From the NCBI GenBank assembly GCA_947177575.1, contig CAMWVA010000006.1, forward strand, positions 1 through 53,352: a stretch of DNA of 53,352 nucleotides, written 5' to 3'. Origin of the DNA: an uncultured Porphyromonadaceae bacterium (GTDB lineage: Bacteria; Bacteroidota; Bacteroidia; Bacteroidales; Muribaculaceae). Shown piece by piece: positions 28,822 to 36,555 of this stretch. The translations under genes and the position numbers were made by a program. Numbering within the stretch: the first letter of the stretch is position 1; each line of letters opens with the position of its first letter. A model generated the notes under the pieces. It did no database searches. It saw only the letters and a list, made by a program, of their open reading frames with translations, and had not been told where the DNA came from.

Positions 28822-29424
28822 ATGGATACCCTCAAAATCTGGAATGATAATCCCTCTGATCGTCAGCTTGACGAAATAATCAGTATTATTGATAACGGTG
28901 ATTTGGTAATACTTCCCACCGACACTCTGTATGCTATAGTATGCGATGCCCTGAGTCCTAAAGCCATAGAACAGCTTTGCCGTCTCAAAGGTATAAAACC
29001 CGACAAGACACATCTGTCAATTATATGTGCCGACATATCCATGGCTGCCGAATATGCCCGTATCGATAATGCAGCTTTCAAAATGCTCCGTTCCAATACT
29101 CCCGGAGCTTTCACTTTCCTTTTCCCGACAGCTTCTTCTCTTCCCAAAGCTTTCAAAGGACGCAAGGTAGTGGGGATACGTATACCGGATTGTGTTACTG
29201 ATCTGAAACTGGTAGAGCGACTCAGACGACCTCTGCTCACAACCTCTATCGAATTTGATGACGAGGATTACGCTATAAATCCCGAACTTGTCGCCGAAGC
29301 ATACGAGGGCCGGGTAGCTCTTACAGTTGACGGCGGCGACGGCGGTACAGAACCTTCAACCGTTATAGACTGTACCAACCGTGACTTTGAGATTGTACGT
29401 CAAGGCAAAGGCGAATTGATTTAA
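28822..29424 (+). CDS. Sua5/YciO/YrdC family protein (L-threonylcarbamoyladenylate synthase type)
   Basis: 200 aa, single YrdC domain. The nucleotide/threonine pocket motifs are present: LPTDTLYAIVCDALSPKAIE near 32-51 with RLKGIKPDKTHLSIIC, then RIPDC and the TVDGG-PSTVIDC end. The family makes threonylcarbamoyl-AMP for t6A in tRNA; the short YciO-like forms may have another role, so I do not assign tsaC. Very short leader after its promoter (about 15 nt). Confidence 0.85.
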   Translation: MDTLKIWNDNPSDRQLDEIISIIDNGDLVILPTDTLYAIVCDALSPKAIEQLCRLKGIKPDKTHLSIICADISMAAEYARIDNAAFKMLRSNTPGAFTFLFPTASSLPKAFKGRKVVGIRIPDCVTDLKLVERLRRPLLTTSIEFDDEDYAINPELVAEAYEGRVALTVDGGDGGTEPSTVIDCTNRDFEIVRQGKGELI

Positions 29425-29441
29425 AAACACTGACATTACTG

Positions 29442-29472
29442 TTGGCTGTATCAGTAAATTTTGTTAACTTTG
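29442..29472 (+). promoter_or_regulatory. promoter of mdh
   Basis: TTG (29442-29444), 20-bp spacer, TAACTTTG (29465-29472), an excellent match to the Bacteroidetes housekeeping promoter. The expected start lies near 29479, giving a leader of about 80 nt. Confidence 0.75.
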
Positions 29473-29560
29473 CCTCAGTGCTTTTTCCCCTCAGCACAGT
29501 CGTATTATTCCCCTATCTGAACCCAAACCATAAAACACAATATTGTTTTTATCAGAAACT

Positions 29561-30490
29561 ATGTCTAAAGTAACAGTCGTAGGCGCCGGCAACGTAGGCG
29601 CTACAGCAGCCAATGTCATGGCTATCCGCGAGATTGCTGATGAAGTCGTAATGATTGACATCAAAGAAGGTGTGTCCGAAGGCAAAGCCATGGACATGAT
29701 GCAGACTGCCAACCTTCTCGATATGAACACCCGTATCAAGGGTGTGACCAACGATTACGCAGCTACTGCAGGTAGCGACGTTGTTGTCATCACTTCCGGC
29801 ATACCCCGTAAGCCCGGTATGACCCGTGAAGAGCTTATCGGTGTTAACGCCGGTATCGTTAAGCAGGTAACTGAAAGCGTACTTAAATATAGCCCTGATG
29901 CTGTCATCGTATGCGTATCTAACCCTATGGATACTATGACTTACCTTATTCACAAGGTATCAGGTCTGCCCAAGAACCGTATCATCGGTATGGGCGGTGC
30001 TCTTGACAGCAGCCGTTTCAAATACTACCTCAGCCAGGCTCTCGGTGCTAACCCCAACGAAGTCGAGGGTATGGTAATAGGTGGCCACGGTGATACTACA
30101 ATGATTCCTCTCAAGCGTTTCGCCACTCTGCGCGGTGTGCCTGTATGCAACTGGCTCAGCTGCGAACAGCTTGACAAAGTAGCTGCTGATACTATGGTAG
30201 GTGGTGCCACACTCACCAAGCTGCTCGGCACATCAGCATGGTATGCTCCCGGTGCTGCTGCCGCAGAAGTTGTTGAGGCTGTTATCCACGATCAGGACGC
30301 TGTTATCCCCTGTTCAGCTCTGCTGGAAGGCGAATATGGCCATAGCGACCTCTGCATCGGTGTACCCTGTGTACTCGGCAAAGGCGGTATCAAGCGCATC
30401 ATCGAACTGCCCCTCAACGATGAAGAGAAAGAACTCTTCGCCAAGAGCGCAGAAGCAGTACACAAAACCAACGCTGCCCTTCCCTGCTAA
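29561..30490 (+). CDS. mdh: malate dehydrogenase
   Basis: 309 aa from the ATG at 29561 (MSKVTVVGAGNVG); a TTG 18 bp upstream is rejected. NAD-dependent oxidation of malate to oxaloacetate, or the reverse in the fumarate-reducing branch usual in Bacteroidales. NAD loop GAGNVGATAANVMA, substrate-loop arginines in IPRKPGMTREE, VSNPMDTMTY, and the catalytic His in GGHGDTTM. LDH-like MDH length. It has its own promoter and terminator, and an odd repetitive 3' region. Confidence 0.95.
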   Translation: MSKVTVVGAGNVGATAANVMAIREIADEVVMIDIKEGVSEGKAMDMMQTANLLDMNTRIKGVTNDYAATAGSDVVVITSGIPRKPGMTREELIGVNAGIVKQVTESVLKYSPDAVIVCVSNPMDTMTYLIHKVSGLPKNRIIGMGGALDSSRFKYYLSQALGANPNEVEGMVIGGHGDTTMIPLKRFATLRGVPVCNWLSCEQLDKVAADTMVGGATLTKLLGTSAWYAPGAAAAEVVEAVIHDQDAVIPCSALLEGEYGHSDLCIGVPCVLGKGGIKRIIELPLNDEEKELFAKSAEAVHKTNAALPC

Positions 30491-30525
30491 TCCAAGTCCC
30501 CTAAAGACCGAAGATAACATCAAAG

Positions 30526-30690
30526 CTATCTGAGGGTATCGGAATTATCCGAGAAATCAGAATTATCCGAGGTATCGGAGTTATCCGAGGGTATCGGAGA
30601 AATCCGAGGTATCGGAGCCATCCGAGAAATCTGAGTCATCTGAAAAATCTGAGCTATCCGAGGGTATCGGAGCTATCCGAGAAATCTGAG
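30526..30690 (+). repeat. 9-bp minisatellite in the mdh 3' region, X-Ser-Glu coding pattern
   Basis: About 18 units of 9 bp of the form nnATCnGAG (for example GTATCGGAG, CTATCCGAG, AAATCTGAG), with an extra G at three junctions that shifts the frame. In the right frame the best part (about 30590-30663) reads as X-Ser-Glu triplets with X = V, K, P, S, L. No start codon leads into it, so it is noncoding as it stands. It lies between the mdh stop and the mdh terminator, so it should be transcribed. It matches the repeat pattern in the linker of the HU-LysM gene at the right edge of the window. Confidence 0.85.
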
Positions 30691-30706
30691 CTAAGACAGC
30701 TGACAA

Positions 30707-30751
30707 AACTATGGGCTGTGTGCTTCCTATTTAAGCACACAGCCCATAGTT
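30707..30751 (+). terminator. mdh terminator hairpin
   Basis: Perfect 19-bp stem (30707-30725 and 30733-30751) with a 7-nt loop, core GGGCTGTGTG/CACACAGCCC. It shares this core with the terminator at 41307-41370. Followed by a T-rich stretch. Confidence 0.85.
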
Positions 30752-30792
30752 ACTTCTTATCCAAAGCTCTCCAAAACTAAGCCTTTCCCTCA

Positions 30793-30936
30793 CCTGTGCC
30801 GCGCGAAGCTGGTTGCTGCCCGGAGCTCTGCTCCGTCAGCCCTGTGCCGCGCGAAGCTGGTTCCCGCCCGAAGCTCTGCTTTCGTCAGCCCTGTGCCGCG
30901 CGAAGCTGGTTGCCGCTCGGAGCTCTGCTCCGTCAG
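30793..30936. repeat. three tandem copies of a GC-rich 48/49-bp repeat with hairpins
   Basis: Units begin CCTGTGCCGCGCGAAGCTGG at 30793, 30841 and 30890. Each holds a small hairpin: CGGAGC-TCT-GCTCCG in units 1 (30821-30835) and 3 (30918-30932), and CGAAGC-TCT-GCTTTCG in unit 2 (30869-30884), where both stem sides changed together (plus one extra T). Much more GC-rich than the surroundings. The last unit reaches the stop codon of the convergent small membrane protein gene. Confidence 0.85.
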
Positions 30937-31217
30937 TCGCCTGAGAATACAAACTGCATCAGTGCCCACACCACTAGAAAGCCGATTACAGTCAGCACAC
31001 CGAATACAAATCCGGCCATATCGAGTTTAGCCGAAGCGCGGGCATTAAGCTTCACAATCATCACTGCCATCAGATGTGAAAACACCATCATGAAAGCAAA
31101 AAAGAACGGTATAAACATCCACCATTCCGTCAGAAACGGATAAGCGAACACCAGCAAAGCTATCAACACTATAAAAGCCGACCATGCAGCTGTCCGTGAT
31201 TTCATAAGTTTTTCCAT
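30933..31217 (-). CDS. small three-helix membrane protein, unknown function
   Basis: 94 aa with three hydrophobic segments (about 12-27, 32-52 and 68-90) and a short basic N-terminus. I do not recognise a family beyond small Bacteroidales membrane proteins. An ATG at codon 5 is an alternative start. Its stop codon touches the 48-bp repeat array. The hydrophobic pattern makes it likely to be real. Confidence 0.6.
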   Translation of the reverse strand: MEKLMKSRTAAWSAFIVLIALLVFAYPFLTEWWMFIPFFFAFMMVFSHLMAVMIVKLNARASAKLDMAGFVFGVLTVIGFLVVWALMQFVFSGD

Positions 31218-31283
31218 AACTCACTTCTGACCTTTTAATAACTGACAAGGACAATAAAATAATCTTCAATCACCGACCATTAA

Positions 31284-32420
31284 TCATCTCCACAGTTTCA
31301 CTCCGTAGGAAGTACCGTCCGCGCCTTTAGCAAGTACGACATACAGGCCGCTCGGCAGTATCGACAGATCAAAATTCGCTGTCTGACTCTCACTGTATTT
31401 CTGTTTGAACATCACATTGCCAGCCATATCATAGACAGTGCTGAAGCTTATTTCCTGCGGATAGATAACCTCATAATGAGCTCCGCCATAACCGCGTATT
31501 ACCGGATGTGAAGGACGAAGAGCTTCCTCAATAGCTGCAAGCCGGCGTTCTGGCGCAGATGCCACCTCAGCTAAAAAAGCATCCTGCTCGACGAAAGGCT
31601 CTTCTTCAGGCTCAGTTATTTCTATCTCAATAGGATTACCTATATCGGCCACCATAGTACCACTCAGATATTCTGTAGCGTTAAGACGTACTATCCAAGG
31701 CTCTGTACCATCGGGAGAACCGTTCTCTGTAGCTAAAAGATAATAACCTTCACCGCCATTATATATTTCAACAGGTAGTAGTTGTCCGTTCGTATCTTCC
31801 ATTCCTATAATGACACGACCACGCTGACGTATCTCCCCGTCTATCATATCCTGCCATTGCTGCGGAGTGTATAGGTCACTCTCAGTCAGATAGCTATCCT
31901 CACCAGCTTCCACATCTTCAAGACGTTCGGTTGCCTGACTGGCTGAAAAAAGATGCAGACCGCTTTGCTTCGGTTCACGCTCAAGCAAATCGTTTATATA
32001 AGACGACAGGTCTCCCCAGGCAGCTATTGCCTCATCAGGCACACGGCTGTCATAACGTATCATCTCTATATCCTGAGCATAACGCCTCAGCCATTCACGC
32101 TGAGTATCACTCAGACGTTCATGGTCGAATATCCCGTTACGGCTATATGCCAAAATAGGAAATGCCTTGTTATCGGCTGCTATTATTACAAAACCGCCGT
32201 TACGCAAATTATACACATAAAAAGGCGTAAACAGCTTAGCGGTAGTGAGCGGTTTAGCGTTCCATGCTAATTCCGGTTTACCCATCACCTGACCGGCTGA
32301 AGCGTTAGAGAATAGCGATGCCACCCTCGACGCTTCTTTCTGGCTTACTGTCTCGGCACATATCTGTCCTGCGCCCGCCAGCATTGCGCATGTCACTGCC
32401 AAGGTTATATAGTTTTTCAT
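31284..32420 (-). CDS. secreted protein with a lone Spi (C10-protease propeptide-like) domain and Por-type C-terminal tail
   Basis: 378 aa. Signal peptide (cleavage after QICA near 22). Residues about 24-125 resemble the Spi/C10 propeptide domain that blocks streptopain-like cysteine proteases (SQKEASRVASLF, FYVYNLRNGGFVIIAADNKA, ILAYSRNGIF). The C10 catalytic domain that normally follows is absent: no Cys/His active-site blocks are seen. The C-terminus (about 308-378; STVYDMAGNVMFKQ, then LPSGLYVVLAKGADG) looks like a type A Por/T9SS sorting domain. It could be a free-standing inhibitor of a secreted protease or a remnant that lost its enzyme. It follows the CGWC-protein gene, with a large hairpin between them. 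Confidence 0.7.
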   Translation of the reverse strand: MKNYITLAVTCAMLAGAGQICAETVSQKEASRVASLFSNASAGQVMGKPELAWNAKPLTTAKLFTPFYVYNLRNGGFVIIAADNKAFPILAYSRNGIFDHERLSDTQREWLRRYAQDIEMIRYDSRVPDEAIAAWGDLSSYINDLLEREPKQSGLHLFSASQATERLEDVEAGEDSYLTESDLYTPQQWQDMIDGEIRQRGRVIIGMEDTNGQLLPVEIYNGGEGYYLLATENGSPDGTEPWIVRLNATEYLSGTMVADIGNPIEIEITEPEEEPFVEQDAFLAEVASAPERRLAAIEEALRPSHPVIRGYGGAHYEVIYPQEISFSTVYDMAGNVMFKQKYSESQTANFDLSILPSGLYVVLAKGADGTSYGVKLWR

Positions 32421-32450
32421 ACTTTAATAACGCCTGTAGACACATATTTC

Positions 32451-32505
32451 TTATAACAATACCGCCTTTTGACTATTCAATAGTCAAAAGGCGGTATTGT
32501 TATAA
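32451..32505 (-). terminator. 55-bp near-perfect palindrome, probable terminator
   Basis: Two 27-base arms (32451-32477 and 32479-32505) complement each other around a single central base. It sits just downstream of the CGWC-protein gene (stop at 32526) and upstream of the Spi-domain gene. An intrinsic terminator is the simplest reading, in which case the Spi gene needs its own promoter. Confidence 0.75.
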
Positions 32506-32525
32506 AGATTTAGACTTACTATACT

Positions 32526-34370
32526 TTATTTCTTCATTACCTTATGCGAAATCTGAGTACCGTCGCTCATCTTCTGTACCTCGATAAAGATACCCTTCGA
32601 AGGTTCTTCAACGCGACGTCCCATGAGATCATAGTAAACTGTCGATACAGGACGTACAGTCTCACCTAATGTCTCACCTACACCTACATAGCTTGCAACA
32701 GCGGTCTTGTTTGCATTAACCACACGACCGGTTTGCTTATCTACAAGGAATGCCATCACATGCAACTCAGCACCATCACGTACCAGCTTATTATCTGAGA
32801 TATCATAGCTATATTCATGCTCATATATCACGCTGGACTCAACTGCGTCAGGCACACTGCCGTTTACGCCCATCATACCGCTGACATCAATAGCAACATC
32901 ATTGAATACAAGGTCAGATACACTGGCTGGCCAGTTACACAAAGTCTCAAGATAAGTGCCGATGTAAGTAGGATTGTTCTTATACTGAGCGTAAGAGTTG
33001 TTCTGTCTCCAGCTTGGATCACTCAGATTGTCAGCTATAAGCATATAACCCACCTTATACGGTGTCGCATCGTAGCTCTCTACAAAACGGCTGTAGCTCT
33101 TCACTATGATAGTTTTGCCGTCCTCACTATACATAGCATCAACATTGATGTCACCGGGTGCGAAGACTGACATAGCATTTTCAAGGTCATACTGAACACT
33201 GAAATCAGCAGCACCGTTGCCGGTACCGTAGTATGGATCTATCACACCGCCTCGGTTGATTGTAGCGCCGGGGAAACCGCTCACTGAAACTGCGAATGAA
33301 CTGGTAACTTCCATCGGGTCGCCGTTATGATAAGCTATAGACACAACTGACTCAGGATACCATTCTCTTATCAGTTCAAGAGCCATCCAACCACGTGTAC
33401 ACCAGCCACACCATGTACCGGTGTATTCCTCCATAAGAGGACGTGTTACAGGAACAAAAGGCTTAACATGAGTAGTGAAAGTCACAGGTGAAGGAAGAGT
33501 ATTTTCCTGACCGTTTACTTTATTAAGTGTAACAGTAACTTCAGTATCACCAAGCTCATCTATACCATCGAATACTAAATCAACGTTCTTGGAATTTACA
33601 AGGTCCGGAGTGAGAGGTGTATCTAAGTTCACTGCTCCCTGTCTGGTCTGACCAGCCACTTCGTAACTATACTCCAAGCTCTCGATAGTAGCAGCGCCTA
33701 CATTACTTAAAGTAGCGACTGCCCTATAAGGCTGACCTATTTCAGAATAGGCTTCATTAACGTTGTTTATACTTACAGCATAATCAGGGAATTCGCCTGT
33801 CAGAGTGACATAGATAGGTGCTACTGCGCCAAGTGTGGGGAAGTAATTTTTCCATTTCAGCACCGAACGGGTCATGTGAAGATAGAGACCCTCATCATTC
33901 TGTGCACTCGAAAGCCAAAGAGGATATTTAGTATTGTTGTCAGTGGCTGCATCTACTGTCAGTGAATAGCCGACATAAACCGGTTCTTCGGTAAGTTCGT
34001 ATGGTTCGGCAAAAGTAGCGGTAAGAACACCCACACCTTCAATACCGTTATACTCTGTGCTGACCGGTGTCACAGACACCGATACAATATCAGGTACATT
34101 TACCTTATTTTCAAGCTTAAGCTCTTTGGTAAGCCATACGGACACATCACTGATGCCTTCTGTAGCATTAATCAGTGCCTTAACCGAAGTAATTTTCTTA
34201 CCTGCCAATCCGGGATTGTTGATGCGCATAGCCACGTCTATGGTTTCGGCTTTGCCTTTGCCCCAGTAGCCAAGATCATCGTTAGCGTAGGTGTAGATCA
34301 CATCCTGCACCTCGGCACTGACACTGAATGCCAGTCCTACGCTGAACAAAGCTGCGTAGATTCTCTTCAT
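32526..34370 (-). CDS. secreted Omp28-like protein with thioredoxin-type CGWC motif and Por-type C-terminal tail
   Basis: 614 aa. Signal peptide (cleavage near SVSA). A beta-rich N-terminal half of about 300 residues is followed by EEYTGTWCGWCTRGWMAL, with a CGWC redox motif at 321-324 as in Omp28-related and thioredoxin-like secreted proteins, and a FPGATINRGG segment that corresponds to the cis-Pro side. The C-terminus (VSTVYYDLMGRRVEEPSKGIF) resembles a type A Por/T9SS sorting signal. Probably an outer-membrane or secreted thiol protein; partner unknown. Divergent from the MFS gene. Confidence 0.75.
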   Translation of the reverse strand: MKRIYAALFSVGLAFSVSAEVQDVIYTYANDDLGYWGKGKAETIDVAMRINNPGLAGKKITSVKALINATEGISDVSVWLTKELKLENKVNVPDIVSVSVTPVSTEYNGIEGVGVLTATFAEPYELTEEPVYVGYSLTVDAATDNNTKYPLWLSSAQNDEGLYLHMTRSVLKWKNYFPTLGAVAPIYVTLTGEFPDYAVSINNVNEAYSEIGQPYRAVATLSNVGAATIESLEYSYEVAGQTRQGAVNLDTPLTPDLVNSKNVDLVFDGIDELGDTEVTVTLNKVNGQENTLPSPVTFTTHVKPFVPVTRPLMEEYTGTWCGWCTRGWMALELIREWYPESVVSIAYHNGDPMEVTSSFAVSVSGFPGATINRGGVIDPYYGTGNGAADFSVQYDLENAMSVFAPGDINVDAMYSEDGKTIIVKSYSRFVESYDATPYKVGYMLIADNLSDPSWRQNNSYAQYKNNPTYIGTYLETLCNWPASVSDLVFNDVAIDVSGMMGVNGSVPDAVESSVIYEHEYSYDISDNKLVRDGAELHVMAFLVDKQTGRVVNANKTAVASYVGVGETLGETVRPVSTVYYDLMGRRVEEPSKGIFIEVQKMSDGTQISHKVMKK

Positions 34371-34433
34371 ACTAATTGTTTTTAATATTTATAGTTGGTT
34401 GGTTTCACTATGCAGTATTTATTGTCCACACTG

Positions 34434-34500
34434 CAAAAGTAGATAATATCGTTGTTTTTTACAAACTTTTCCGAGGTAAAAAATTTTTTCGTTAATTTTG
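34434..34500. promoter_or_regulatory. divergent promoters for the CGWC protein and the MFS transporter
   Basis: Minus strand: TTTG at 34462-34465 and TACTTTTG at 34434-34441, 20-bp spacer, toward the CGWC-protein gene. Plus strand: TAATTTTG at 34493-34500 toward the MFS gene, without a clear TTG. Confidence 0.65.
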
Positions 34501-34504
34501 CAGC

Positions 34505-34567
34505 ATATCTCCCTTCTCTTATCTCTCCACCCTTCCCTTATCTCTCCCCCTCCCCCTATAACCCTTA
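34505..34567 (+). promoter_or_regulatory. pyrimidine-rich leader of the MFS gene
   Basis: The plus strand here is almost only C and T, with repeated words such as CTTATCTCTCC. It lies in the untranslated leader between the -7 element and the ATG at 34591. A similar C/T-rich repeat leader precedes the HMA gene at 49193-49241. Confidence 0.45.
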
Positions 34568-34590
34568 TAAATTCCATAAATCAAAACATC

Positions 34591-36315
34591 ATGACAAGCG
34601 TTTCTACACAGGCACCCGCAGGCGGTGTCATCGAGACTCTACGCGACAAGTCATGGGCCCGCTGGACAGCATTGGGCCTGTTGGCATTCGCTATGTTCTG
34701 CTCCTACATTTTCATGGACATACTGTCGCCTATCAAGGACCTTCTACAGTCTACACGTGGCTGGGACTCTACGGCGTTCGGTACAATGCAGGGCTCGGAA
34801 ACATTCCTTAACGTATTCGTATTCTTCCTTATCTTTGCCGGTATCATACTTGACAAGATGGGAGTACGCTTCACTGCTCTGCTTTCGGGAGTTGTTATGC
34901 TCGTAGGTGCATGTATCAACTGGTATGCCCTCACTGATGCCTTCTTAGGTAGCAGTCTGGATGCATGGTTTACTGACCACCTTAATTATATACCCGGTTT
35001 CGATGAGCTGGGCATCTCGCCTTTCTATGAAGGTATGCCCGCCTCTGCCAAATTCTCAGCCGTCGGCTTCATGATTTTCGGTTGCGGTGTCGAAATGGCA
35101 GGTATTACTGTCAGCCGTGGTATCGTCAAGTGGTTTAAAGGTCGTGAGATGGCTATGGCTATGGGCTCAGAAATGGCACTTGCACGTCTGGGTGTGGCTA
35201 CCTGTATGATTTTCTCACCTGTGTTCGCTGAATTAGGAGGTGATATAAGTGTGGCACGTTCAGTAGCTTTCGCCGTTATACTGCTGATGATTGCACTCAT
35301 CATGTTTATCGTCTACTTCTTTATGGACCGAAAACTTGACGAGCAGACACATGAAGGTGAAGAAAAAGACGATCCCTTCAAGATTTCCGACCTCGGCAAG
35401 ATTCTCAGCTCGGTAGGTTTCTGGCTGGTAGCTCTGCTTTGCGTACTCTACTACTCTGCTATCTTCCCCTTCCAGAAGTATGCCGTCAACATGTTGCAGT
35501 GTAATCTATCCTTCACGGATGTTGCTCCTGATTCTTTCTGGGCTACAGACACTGTCGCAACAATTCAGTATATCATCATGATTATTATTGCTATGAGTGC
35601 TTTTGCCAGCAACTTCTCCAAAAACCGCTCAACAAAAATGGCGTCACTCAGCGTAGCTATCGTAGGTCTGATTATATACTGTTACATGGGTTACATGCGT
35701 CAGTCGGCCAGCGCCATATTTGCTGTGTTCCCATTACTCGCTGTAGGCATCACCCCCATTCTCGGTAACTACGTCGATTATAAAGGTAAGGCAGCTTCGA
35801 TGCTTGTGTTCGGTTCTCTGCTGCTCATCATCTGCCACCTCACCTTCGCTTTTATTTTGCCAATATTCAAAAATAGTCCTGTAGCCGGTGTCGTAGTGGC
35901 CTATACCACTATTCTGGTGCTCGGAGCTTCCTTCTCACTTGTACCCGCTTCGCTTTGGCCCAGCGTACCTAAGCTTGTAGACGCAAAAATTATCGGTTCA
36001 GCCTATGCCCTTATCTTCTGGATTCAGAATATCGGTCTTTGGCTCTTCCCGCTGCTTATCGGTAAAGTACTCGACAACACCAACCCGCAGATAGTAGAAG
36101 GTCTTGCCAACGGCACCATGACCCCCGAAGAAGCCTCTATAAGCTATAATTACACATGGCCTCTGGTCATGCTCGCTTCACTTGGGGCCGCCGCTCTTAT
36201 AATCGGTATTATCCTTAAGTTTATAGACCGCAAGCGTGGTCTCGGCCTTGAGTTACCCAACATCACCCCCGAGAAGTCTGCTGAGGAAGCCGAAATGCTC
36301 GCCGCCGAAGACTAA
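34591..36315 (+). CDS. MFS transporter
   Basis: 574 aa from the ATG at 34591 (MTSVSTQAPAGG); the longer frame to 34498 starts inside the promoter and is rejected. About 12 membrane helices, a cytoplasmic loop near the middle with Glu/Lys-rich sequence (EQTHEGEEKDDP), and GIILDKMGVRFT resembling MFS motif A (G-x-x-x-D-x-x-G-x-R). Substrate unknown. It has an own promoter and a strong terminator, so it is probably monocistronic. Confidence 0.85.
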   Translation: MTSVSTQAPAGGVIETLRDKSWARWTALGLLAFAMFCSYIFMDILSPIKDLLQSTRGWDSTAFGTMQGSETFLNVFVFFLIFAGIILDKMGVRFTALLSGVVMLVGACINWYALTDAFLGSSLDAWFTDHLNYIPGFDELGISPFYEGMPASAKFSAVGFMIFGCGVEMAGITVSRGIVKWFKGREMAMAMGSEMALARLGVATCMIFSPVFAELGGDISVARSVAFAVILLMIALIMFIVYFFMDRKLDEQTHEGEEKDDPFKISDLGKILSSVGFWLVALLCVLYYSAIFPFQKYAVNMLQCNLSFTDVAPDSFWATDTVATIQYIIMIIIAMSAFASNFSKNRSTKMASLSVAIVGLIIYCYMGYMRQSASAIFAVFPLLAVGITPILGNYVDYKGKAASMLVFGSLLLIICHLTFAFILPIFKNSPVAGVVVAYTTILVLGASFSLVPASLWPSVPKLVDAKIIGSAYALIFWIQNIGLWLFPLLIGKVLDNTNPQIVEGLANGTMTPEEASISYNYTWPLVMLASLGAAALIIGIILKFIDRKRGLGLELPNITPEKSAEEAEMLAAED

Positions 36316-36379
36316 TCCCCACTCAATCCACCCCAAAGCTAAAGCTCAATAGCCAAAGCTACCCAACGCTTTAGCCAAA

Positions 36380-36426
36380 ACAAAAGGCTGACGCTTCCTC
36401 AACCAAGAGGTGCGTCAGCCTTTTGT
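36380..36426 (+). terminator. terminator of the MFS gene
   Basis: Perfect 15-bp stem ACAAAAGGCTGACGC (36380-36394) / GCGTCAGCCTTTTGT (36412-36426), 17-nt loop, with T-rich end of the right arm. Confidence 0.85.
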
Positions 36427-36476
36427 CTCGGCTCTCTCATCCAACCTAACTTAGCAGTGTTACTTTCGCTTCAGGC

Positions 36477-36507
36477 TTTGCAAGTTCATAATAAATAATT
36501 AAATTTG
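36477..36507 (+). promoter_or_regulatory. promoter of the TonB receptor/lipoprotein operon
   Basis: TTTG (36477-36480), 19-bp spacer, TAAATTTG (36500-36507): a full match to the Bacteroidetes consensus. Leader of about 40 nt to the ATG at 36556. Confidence 0.8.
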
Positions 36508-36555
36508 CAGCGATAATAATTACTAACTACTTTCCAACTTAACCCAACACTACGT

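Noticed and set aside
30793-30936. CRISPR-like array from the 48-bp repeats
   Set aside because: The units are contiguous with no unique spacers, only three copies, and no cas genes are near.
30796-31143. Plus-strand open frame across the 48-bp repeats
   Set aside because: It is made from the repeats and the antisense of the small membrane protein gene; no sensible domain or signal.
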